Positions 1 to 5,091 of a stretch of DNA of 7,840 nucleotides are shown in pieces (the first letter of the stretch is position 1; each line of letters starts with the position of its first letter). The position numbers were made by a program, and so were the translations under genes. Origin of the DNA: an uncultured Acetobacteraceae bacterium (GTDB taxonomy: Bacteria > Pseudomonadota > Alphaproteobacteria > Acetobacterales > Acetobacteraceae); NCBI GenBank assembly GCA_937874445.1, contig CALNAL010000276.1, positions 1 to 7,840 on the forward strand. The letters run 5' to 3'. The notes under the pieces are model-generated. The model was not told where the DNA came from and searched no databases. It worked only from the letters and a program-made list of their open reading frames with translations.

Positions 1-1209
1 CTGGTCCCAGCGGCGGAAGGCGAGCACCATCTGGTCCGGCTTGAGCGGCAGCTCGATCGGGTTATTGGCGATCAGCGCGGCATATTCCGGCCGGCCGAAC
101 GCCTCGATCGCCCGGCGACTGGCCGCCGGGGCGAGGTCGAGTCCGACGTTTTTCACCGCGGGACCGGGGTAGAGATAGCCCTCGTCGTAGGTATAGGCCT
201 GCATTTTCGGCTGAAGGACGAAGGCCATCATGTCGAGCACCACGGCCAGTCGTTCCGGGGGCAGGCGTTTCGGCGCCACCATGTAGTTGGCGTCGGAGAC
301 CCAGTGGAATCCGCGCAGCGCGGCGATCTTCGCCTCCTTCGGCACGATGCCGATCACGCGCGGATTGATATCCCAGCCGGTGGTGGTCACCACGATGTCG
401 CGCGAGCCCTCGCCCAGCTCCTTCATCGTGTTGCTGGTGCCGGTCGGATAGTACTCGATGTATTGGCCGAGTTCCTGGAGATACGGCCAGGTCTTGTCCC
501 AGCCGTTGACCGGGTCCTTGGGGTCCTTGTCGCCCAGCAGGTAGGGCAGTCCCATGATGAAGGTGCGTCCGGGACCGGAATTCGTCGGGCGGGCGTAGAG
601 GAAGCGATTGGGATGCTGCCTGGCCCAGGCCAGCAGATCGGCCGCGGTTTCGGGCGCCTGGCTGACGCGCTCGGGCAGGTATTCCAGCAGCGGACCGGAG
701 GGATAGTAGGAACAGACCACGCCGTATCCCATGCCCTGCGCGCGATGCAGGTTGAGGGCCGCGGGCTCGTAGTTCTCCTCCAGTCCCGGGAAGCTCTCGG
801 CATAGGCGGGCAGCAGCTTCTCCCACACGTCGAGCGCCAGCCCGGCGGCCAGTCCGTCGCTGCCCGTCAGCACCAGGTCGAGGTCGGCGCGTCCGGCATC
901 GAGCTGCGCCTTGATCTTGCTTGCCAGCTCCGGCGCCGGGGCCTTCACGAAATTGACGCGCGAGACGAGATTGGGCTTGGCGGCGGCGTAGTCCTCGAAG
1001 GCATGCTGGTGCAGCGCGAGTGCGCCGGCGACATCGATGAGGTTGATGGCGAGGGGAGATTTCGGCAGCGGCGGCAGCGCGGCGCGAGCCGGCTGCGCCC
1101 GCCCCAGTGTGCCCGCCGCCAGCGTGCCGGCCGCCAGTCCGCCGAGCAGCGTCCGGCGCCCGAGGGGTCCACACCCAGGAAATCCGTGGGGGAGAAAAGC
1201 ATCACGCAT
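1..1209 (-). CDS. ABC transporter periplasmic substrate-binding protein, Tat signal, 3' end outside window
   Basis: An open frame of 403 codons reads from ATG at 1209 to the window edge with no stop. The start is supported by AGGAG (1220-1224) ten bases upstream. The N-terminus is an export signal: twin arginines at residues 18-19 (GRRTLL), a hydrophobic run LLGGLAAGTLAAGTL, and an A-R-A cleavage site near 41-43, as in Tat substrates. The mature part begins with INLIDVAGALALHQHAFEDY. It then shows the lobe-and-hinge style of extracellular solute-binding proteins of the PotD/AfuA/YnjB kind, for example RPTNSGPGRTF, DPVNGWDKTWPYL, YIEYYPTGTSNTMKELGEG and TTTGWDIN. Such proteins hand ligand to a membrane permease and ATPase, which would lie beyond the left edge. 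It follows the deacetylase gene by 20 nt in the same operon, so an amino-sugar-derived ligand is inferred, not shown. Family assignment is by recognition of motifs; exact ligand class is uncertain. Confidence 0.85.
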   Translation of the reverse strand, partial: MRDAFLPHGFPGCGPLGRRTLLGGLAAGTLAAGTLGRAQPARAALPPLPKSPLAINLIDVAGALALHQHAFEDYAAAKPNLVSRVNFVKAPAPELASKIKAQLDAGRADLDLVLTGSDGLAAGLALDVWEKLLPAYAESFPGLEENYEPAALNLHRAQGMGYGVVCSYYPSGPLLEYLPERVSQAPETAADLLAWARQHPNRFLYARPTNSGPGRTFIMGLPYLLGDKDPKDPVNGWDKTWPYLQELGQYIEYYPTGTSNTMKELGEGSRDIVVTTTGWDINPRVIGIVPKEAKIAALRGFHWVSDANYMVAPKRLPPERLAVVLDMMAFVLQPKMQAYTYDEGYLYPGPAVKNVGLDLAPAASRRAIEAFGRPEYAALIANNPIELPLKPDQMVLAFRRWDQ

Positions 1210-1229
1210 CTTGGCCAGTCTCCTGTTCG

Positions 1230-2309
1230 TCATGGGGAAGAGGGATTGGGGGAAGAGGGGTCGGCGAGGCGGCGCGTCTCGGCGCCCAGGCGGATCTCCA
1301 GCGGATGCAGTTTCGGCGACCACATGACCGCGCTCTCCGGCAGGGTGATCCCGTGAGCAGCCAGCACCGGGTCCAGCAGGGCGTGCGGACGCGTGCTTGC
1401 CAGGGCCAGCGCCTCCTCCGGCGAGGCGAAGCCCCAGGCGACGAGGTTGCGCACGGCGGCATCGAGGCAGAGCGCGGAACCGGCAAGATAGCGTCCGCCC
1501 GGCTCGCGCACCACCCCGTCGGCGCCGCGCTCGATGGTCATGCCCGCGAAGGGGTAGCGGCCCGCCGGCCGGGCCGCGGCGGAGGTGGCGTCCGTCACCA
1601 GGAAGGCGCGGCCGGGCCCCTTGGCGCGCAGCAGCACCTTCAGCGCCGGGGGCGGCAGGTGGATGCCGTCGGCGATGAAGCCGGCGGAAAGCCTGTCCTC
1701 GCCGAGCTGGGCGAAGATGGTGTTGGCCAGCTTCGCCAGCTCCTGCGGCACGCCGTTGCCGAGGTGGGTGGAGAGCGTGGCGCCGGCGTCGGCGGCGGCG
1801 GCGACCTCGGCGAATCCCGCGGCGCTGTGGCCGACCGCCACCAGCTTGCCGCGCGCGCGCAGGGCGCGGATGGCCTCCCCGCCTCCGGGCAGCTCCGGGG
1901 CCAGGGTCACCACCAGGATCGGGCGGGCGAGGGGGGCCTCCAGGGCGGCGATCAGCCCGGCATCGGGCGCGATGGCCGCCTCGGCGGGGTGGCAGCCGTG
2001 GTAGCCCTCGCCGGGATTCACGAAGGGGCCTTCCAGATGGTAGCCGGGGACCATCAGCGGCCCCAGCCGGCTGGCGGCGATGGCGGCATCCAGCGCGGCG
2101 AGGCGGGCGGCCAGCACCGCGGCGGGCGCGGTGATCACGGTGGGCAGGAAGGCGGTGACGCCGGTCGCCAGCAGCGCCTCCAGCGCCCCGTCGATGGCGG
2201 CGGGGGTGAGGGTGGCCCCGGCGTTGAAATCCACCCCGCCGAAGCCGTTCACCTGCAGGTCGAGCAGCCCCGCCCCCATCGCGGCGGAGGAGTCTGCCGC
2301 GCGGCTCAT
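1230..2309 (-). CDS. nagA: N-acetylglucosamine-6-phosphate deacetylase (NagA-type amidohydrolase), short N-terminus
   Basis: Cytosolic enzyme that removes acetate from N-acetylglucosamine-6-phosphate, giving glucosamine-6-phosphate for NagB. The 359-residue product shows the NagA barrel in order: LLDLQVNGFGGVDFN (15-29), HLEGPF with metal ligand E93, TLAPE (135-139), VGHS with H161, THLGNG with H182, IADGIHLPP with H217, LVTDATS with catalytic D240, and LAGSAL (276-281). E. coli NagA is about 382 residues; here roughly the first 40-50 residues, which form part of the small beta domain in that enzyme, are absent and the protein starts almost at the first barrel strand. The THLYNAM motif of E. 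coli is replaced by THLGNGV. The ATG overlaps the nagB stop (ATGA, 2306-2309), so translation is probably coupled; no separate Shine-Dalgarno is visible. The tail DPSSPNPSSP comes from a purine-rich repeat (about 1235-1261). N-acetylgalactosamine-6-phosphate deacetylase (AgaA) is the main alternative. Confidence 0.88.
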   Translation of the reverse strand: MSRAADSSAAMGAGLLDLQVNGFGGVDFNAGATLTPAAIDGALEALLATGVTAFLPTVITAPAAVLAARLAALDAAIAASRLGPLMVPGYHLEGPFVNPGEGYHGCHPAEAAIAPDAGLIAALEAPLARPILVVTLAPELPGGGEAIRALRARGKLVAVGHSAAGFAEVAAAADAGATLSTHLGNGVPQELAKLANTIFAQLGEDRLSAGFIADGIHLPPPALKVLLRAKGPGRAFLVTDATSAAARPAGRYPFAGMTIERGADGVVREPGGRYLAGSALCLDAAVRNLVAWGFASPEEALALASTRPHALLDPVLAAHGITLPESAVMWSPKLHPLEIRLGAETRRLADPSSPNPSSP

Positions 2310-3049
2310 TTGGCGAGCAGCGCGGCGGCGGGCGGATCGACGAACAGCAGCGTGTCGGGATGACGTTGCAGGATGGAACCGGGATGCAGCGGGGTGACCG
2401 GCCCCTGCACCGCGTCGCGCACCGCCGCCGCCTTGCGCGCGTCGGGCACGGCCAGCACGATCCGGCGGCTCTTGAGGATCCGCGGGATGGACATGCTGAT
2501 GGCCCGGGTCGGCACGTCGGCGAGGCTCTTGAACCAGCCTTCGCCGAGCTGCTGGCGCCGGCAGGTCTCGTCCAGGGTCACGACCAAATAGGACCGTTTC
2601 GTTTGAAAATCGGCGGGCGGGTCGTTGAAGGCGAGATGGCAGTTCTCCCCGAAGCCGGCGAAGCAGACGTCGATGGGCAGGGGGTCGATCAGGGCCCCGA
2701 GGCGGGCCGTCTCGGCCTCGGGGTCGGCGGCCTCGCCATTCACCTCGACGAGCCTGGCCCGGTTGCCGGTGGCGGCAAGGAATCGTTCGCGCAGGTAGTG
2801 GCGGAAGCTTGCGGGATGGCTCACCGGCAGTCCGACATATTCATCGAGATGGAAGGCGGTGACGCGCTCCCAGGCGATGTCGGGCATTGCCGTGAGCGCG
2901 GCCAGCATTTCGAACTGACTGGCCCCGGTGGCGACGATGATGTTCGCCTCCCCGCGCGCGGTGATGGCGGCCCGGATGGTTTCGGCGCCGGCTTCGGCCG
3001 CGGCCTGGCCGAGAGCGATCTTGTCGGGACAAATTCGGGGTTCGAGCAT
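2306..3049 (-). CDS. nagB: Glucosamine-6-phosphate deaminase/isomerase (NagB family, divergent clade)
   Basis: Converts glucosamine-6-phosphate to fructose-6-phosphate and ammonia, the last step of amino-sugar catabolism before glycolysis. I place the start at ATG 3049, giving 247 residues (E. coli NagB is 266). The frame stays open up to 3187, but the extra residues (arginine- and proline-rich) do not resemble the family. A modest GTGGAAG lies just before the ATG. Family marks: FHLDEYVGLP (66-75), matching the FNMDEYVGLP region with catalytic aspartate D69; GFGENCHLAFNDPP (132-145) in the active-site lid region; then EGWF, VPTRAISMSIPRIL, and HPGSILQRHPDTLLFVD near the end. Compared with the E. 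coli active-site set (D72, D141, H143, E148), this protein has D69, N136, H138 and D143. I recall the GEN-x-H variant in a separate NagB clade, so it is probably a functional subfamily trait. It is the first gene of the leftward operon and overlaps nagA by 4 nt. Confidence 0.85.
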   Translation of the reverse strand: MLEPRICPDKIALGQAAAEAGAETIRAAITARGEANIIVATGASQFEMLAALTAMPDIAWERVTAFHLDEYVGLPVSHPASFRHYLRERFLAATGNRARLVEVNGEAADPEAETARLGALIDPLPIDVCFAGFGENCHLAFNDPPADFQTKRSYLVVTLDETCRRQQLGEGWFKSLADVPTRAISMSIPRILKSRRIVLAVPDARKAAAVRDAVQGPVTPLHPGSILQRHPDTLLFVDPPAAALLAK

Positions 3050-3061
3050 GGCTTCCACTTC

Positions 3062-3100
3062 ACGTTGCAAGGCGGGACGTTGCGAATCTGGACGTTGAAC
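3062..3100 (-). repeat. Three CAACGT direct repeats, 15-bp period, in the nagB leader
   Basis: On the plus strand ACGTTG begins at 3062, 3077 and 3092, exactly 15 bp apart; on the transcribed strand of nagB this is CAACGT three times in the 5' leader just before the start codon. The bases between copies are not conserved. It could be a protein-binding array, an RNA leader feature or a chance triplet; function unknown. Confidence 0.4.
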
Positions 3101-3155
3101 CGGACGCGGGGCCGGTTGACGGCTTCTTCCTTGCCGCCAGGAGACGCCGAAGCGA

Positions 3156-3169
3156 CTTGCCAAGGCAAG
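3156..3169. promoter_or_regulatory. Inverted repeat CTTGCC-AA-GGCAAG, candidate operator
   Basis: A perfect 6-bp inverted repeat with a 2-bp centre lies between the divergent nagB and ROK genes, just upstream of an A/T-rich block. Position and symmetry suit a dimeric regulator such as the neighbouring ROK protein controlling both directions. The binding protein is an inference. Confidence 0.45.
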
Positions 3170-3172
3170 ATA

Positions 3173-3203
3173 TTTTTGAAAAAACACGTCCGGAATTTAT
3201 GAC
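3173..3203 (+). promoter_or_regulatory. Candidate promoter of the ROK gene with TTTTT-G-AAAAA dyad over the -35 box
   Basis: TTGAAA (3176-3181) and TATGAC (3198-3203), separated by 16 bp, resemble sigma-70 -35 and -10 boxes (5/6 and 4/6 matches). The -35 box sits inside the symmetric run TTTTTGAAAAA (3173-3183), the only strongly A/T-rich stretch nearby, so a bound repressor here would block it. Transcription would begin near 3210, two or three bases before the ROK ATG. No equally good promoter was found for nagB on the other strand. Confidence 0.4.
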
Positions 3204-3212
3204 CCACTCCCC

Positions 3213-4436
3213 ATGCTCATCCGGCTGCCCCTGCTGATCCGGCTGGAGGAATCCAGCCTTGCCGAACCGATCGTGCGCGACCGCGCCCGGGTACTGTCCG
3301 CGGTCGCCAGCGGGGCCGCCACCGCGCGCGCGCAACTGGCGGAGCGGCTGGGGCTGCGCTCCACCACCGTCTCGCATCTGGTGGGGGATCTGCTCGCCCG
3401 CCGGCTGCTGCTGGAAGCCTCCGACGACCACAGGGGCCCGGGGCAGGGACGCGGGCGGGGACGCCCGGCCGCCATGCTGCTGTTGAACCCGGAACGCTTC
3501 GGTGTGGTGGTGATGCATTCCGCCGGACGGAACCTGGTCGGCGCGCTGGTGGACCTCTCCGGCCGCGTGCTGGACTCCGAGGGGCTGGCGGTGCCTCCCG
3601 CGGCCGACAACCAGGCCATGGGGGCGGCGCTGCTCGGCCTGGCCTCCCGGCTGCGCGGCGGCCTGCGGGGAGGAATGGATTTCGCCGGCGTCAGCATCGC
3701 CCTTTCCGGGGTGATGGATCTGCGCCAGTCGCGCTGGCTCGTCTCGGCCCGCTGGCCGCGCATCGACGGGCTGGACGTCGCCGCCGCCCTGGCCCCGCTC
3801 GCGGAGCCGGTCCTGGTCCTGCGGCAGATCGACGTGGAACTCGAGACGCGGCTGGAGGACTCGCCCCCCCGTGCCGGCGGCACGCTGCTGGTGCACTGGG
3901 GCTGGGGCATCGGGCTCGCCTACGCCATCGACGGCCGGAGCTTCAACGGCACCGGCGGCCCGTTCGGCGAGATCGGGCACTGGCGCATCGCCTCGCTGAC
4001 GGGGCACCGCTGCGGCTGCGGCAACACCGGCTGCCTCGAGACGGGCGCCGCGCTGTGGGCCCTCTTTCCGGTGCTGCGGCAGCACTGGCCGGAGCTGGCG
4101 CCGGCGCTGGAGGTGGACGAGGCCGGCCTCGCCCTCCATCTGCGGGGACGCGACATCGCCGCCCTGCCCGAGATGGTCGCGGCAGCGGAACTGATGGCGC
4201 AGGCCCTGGCCAACCTGTGCCGTCTGCTGTTCCCCGACACCGTGCTGATCTCGGGCCCCCTGGTCGCCAACGCCGCCTATTGGGCGCTGTTCGAGGCCGC
4301 CTTCCGCAAGGAGGGGCTGCTCGGCAGGCTGCCGCTGCCGGTGCTGCAATACGAACCCGCCGCCCCGGGCCACCTCCTCCGCGGCGCCGCCTCCCCGCTC
4401 CTGACCCGCGCGGTGGGGGCGCTGCTGCGCACATGA
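3213..4436 (+). CDS. ROK-family transcriptional regulator (NagC-like)
   Basis: A 407-residue DNA-binding sugar sensor that most likely controls the divergent nagB-nagA operon. Residues about 20-70 form a winged helix-turn-helix (RVLSAVASGAATARAQLAERLGLRSTTVSHLVGDLLARRLL), followed by a GRGRPAAMLLLNPE linker typical of NagC/Mlc/XylR proteins. The ROK half shows WGWGIGLAYAIDG (229-241), FGEIGHWRI with H256, and the zinc motif CGCGNTGC (C267, C269, C274). The kinase-type DxGGT phosphate loop is absent (VVMHSAGRNLVGALVD instead), as expected for a repressor and not a sugar kinase. D207 remains at the usual sugar-binding aspartate position. The ATG at 3213 has no evident Shine-Dalgarno, and a promoter candidate ends ten bases upstream, so the mRNA may be leaderless. 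A later in-frame GTG at 3273 would cut into the helix-turn-helix and is less likely. The effector is probably an amino-sugar phosphate, by analogy with NagC. Confidence 0.88.
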   Translation: MLIRLPLLIRLEESSLAEPIVRDRARVLSAVASGAATARAQLAERLGLRSTTVSHLVGDLLARRLLLEASDDHRGPGQGRGRGRPAAMLLLNPERFGVVVMHSAGRNLVGALVDLSGRVLDSEGLAVPPAADNQAMGAALLGLASRLRGGLRGGMDFAGVSIALSGVMDLRQSRWLVSARWPRIDGLDVAAALAPLAEPVLVLRQIDVELETRLEDSPPRAGGTLLVHWGWGIGLAYAIDGRSFNGTGGPFGEIGHWRIASLTGHRCGCGNTGCLETGAALWALFPVLRQHWPELAPALEVDEAGLALHLRGRDIAALPEMVAAAELMAQALANLCRLLFPDTVLISGPLVANAAYWALFEAAFRKEGLLGRLPLPVLQYEPAAPGHLLRGAASPLLTRAVGALLRT

Positions 4437-4498
4437 AGGCGCGACGGGATCCGCTTTTCCCGGAAGAGAGGGCCCCTTCCTGGCCGCCCTCAACGACC

Positions 4499-4526
4499 TT
4501 GCCAAACCGCGGTGTGCCCGTTAGGT
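4499..4526 (+). promoter_or_regulatory. Weak candidate promoter for the tRNA-Arg gene
   Basis: TTGCCA (4499-4504) is a fair -35 box. TTAGGT (4521-4526) after 16 bp is a poor -10 match. The GC-rich stretch between it and the tRNA start (GGCGCGC) resembles the discriminator of stable-RNA promoters. Some promoter must lie in the 101-bp gap after the ROK gene, but this exact placement is tentative. Confidence 0.25.
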
Positions 4527-4537
4527 AGGCGCGCTAT

Positions 4538-4846
4538 GTCCGCGTAGCTCAGCAGGATAGAGCACAGGATTCCTATTGAATTGGGCGCTGCGCCCGGAAA
4601 CGACGCAGCGGATCCGCTCAAAGTCGGGGAACGCTGAGGCATTCGTTGCCCTGCCGATCCCGAGCCAAGCCCCGGCCCCAGCCGGGGAAGGTGTAGAGAC
4701 TGGACGGGCGGCACCTGGGGGCCTGCGGGCCGACGGTGGAGGGACAGTCCAGACCACGAACGCCCCCGGGGCTTCCGGGAGCGGCGGCGAAAGCCGAAGT
4801 GGGATGAATCCTGGGGCCGTGGGTTCGAATCCCGCCGCGGACACCA
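4538..4846 (+). tRNA. tRNA-Arg(CCU), interrupted by a group I intron
   Basis: The exons 4538-4574 and 4807-4846 join to a complete cloverleaf. Acceptor stem GTCCGCG (4538-4544) pairs with CGCGGAC (4836-4842), followed by discriminator A and an encoded CCA (4844-4846). The D arm is GCTC-AGCAGGATA-GAGC. The anticodon stem is CAGGA (4565-4569) with TCCTG (4809-4813), and its loop after splicing is TTCCTAA. The variable loop is GGGCC, and the T arm GTGGG-TTCGAAT-CCCGC (4819-4835). The anticodon CCT (4572-4574) reads the AGG arginine codon, and A at position 20 of the D loop fits arginine identity. Without removal of 4575-4806 the anticodon loop cannot form. Group I introns at this site of tRNA-Arg(CCU) are known from Agrobacterium and other alphaproteobacteria, which supports both the call and the lineage. 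Confidence 0.95.
4575..4806 (+). ncRNA. Group I self-splicing intron (232 nt) in the tRNA-Arg anticodon loop
   Basis: The 5' exon ends in U (4574) and the intron ends in G (4806), as group I introns require. P1: guide GGG (4583-4585) pairs with the anticodon CCU, with the U-G wobble at the splice site. P2: CGCTGCG (4586-4592) with CGCAGCG (4604-4610), its loop holding a GAAA tetraloop (4597-4600) closed by CG pairs. P3: CCGCTC (4613-4618) with GGGCGG (4706-4711). P4/P5 region: TCGGGG (4624-4629) with TCCCGA (4658-4663). P6 extension: CCCCGGC (4670-4676) with GCCGGGG (4681-4687). P7, the guanosine site: GACTG (4698-4702) with CAGTC (4745-4749). P8: CACC (4712-4715) with GGTG (4735-4738). P9: CGGC-GAAA-GCCG (4785-4796). 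The block AAGGTGTAGAGACT closely resembles the Azoarcus tRNA-Ile intron (205 nt). No homing-endonuclease gene is present. Confidence 0.93.
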
Positions 4847-4877
4847 TTCTATAAAACGATGCAATTTCAAAACATCA

Positions 4878-4920
4878 TGAGGGAACGAGGCCGCCGATGG
4901 CGCAGCGCCCCGTTCCATCA
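4878..4920. repeat. Imperfect long hairpin downstream of the tRNA gene
   Basis: Arms 4878-4891 and 4907-4920 pair over 14 positions with two mismatches (A4888/C4910 and G4881/A4917) around a 15-nt loop. The core is GGAACG with CGTTCC. No T-run follows on the plus strand, so it is not a standard terminator, but it is the first strong structure after the tRNA and could mark its 3' processing or termination region. Confidence 0.4.
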
Positions 4921-4987
4921 CGGCCAGGACGACGGCTCGCTTTTTGCCGTGCTTTCCGGACAGTTTCAAAAACACTCGACCCTGATC

Positions 4988-5030
4988 CCCGATCCCGTTG
5001 AACGCGCCTCCTGCGCTCAACGGGATCGGG
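4988..5030 (-). terminator. Long hairpin between convergent tRNA and transporter genes, possible terminator
   Basis: Arms 4988-5005 and 5013-5030 form 17 pairs of 18 (only A5002/C5016 fails) around a 7-nt loop; the core CGATCCCGTTGA matches TCAACGGGATCG exactly. It lies about 60 bases past the stop of the leftward transporter gene. Read leftward, a TTTTT run (complement of 4968-4972) follows about 15 bases after the stem, which is further than in a textbook intrinsic terminator. It may end the leftward operon or be a bidirectional barrier between converging transcripts. Confidence 0.45.
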
Positions 5031-5091
5031 TCTCAGCGAGGGCAGTCTCTTGCTCGTTCGCTTCAGGAAACAAACGATGGTCGGCCCGGCG

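Noticed and set aside
62..1174. A 370-codon minus-strand frame in the first kilobase.
   Set aside because: Its arginine-rich translation is a frame-shifted shadow of the substrate-binding protein read from ATG 1209, which has a signal peptide and recognisable motifs.
1235..1261. Repeated GGGGAAGAGGG purine tract at the end of nagA.
   Set aside because: Short low-complexity sequence encoding the C-terminal tail; no sign of a functional element.
4462..4480. GGAAG/CTTCC hairpin as terminator of the ROK gene.
   Set aside because: Only five pairs around a nine-base loop and no T-run; too weak to call.
3060..4505. A 481-codon minus-strand frame opposite the ROK gene.
   Set aside because: Low-complexity Arg/Gly/Gln-rich translation with no family resemblance; the ROK protein on the other strand accounts for the coding signal.
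4811..4846. tRNA 3' end as an attachment site of an integrated element.
   Set aside because: No second copy of the tRNA end and no integrase gene in the window.
4490..5020. Open frames on both strands across the tRNA and intron, including a possible intron-encoded protein.
   Set aside because: The RNA structure explains this stretch; no LAGLIDADG, HNH or GIY-YIG motif is visible and the intron is too short for a homing endonuclease.
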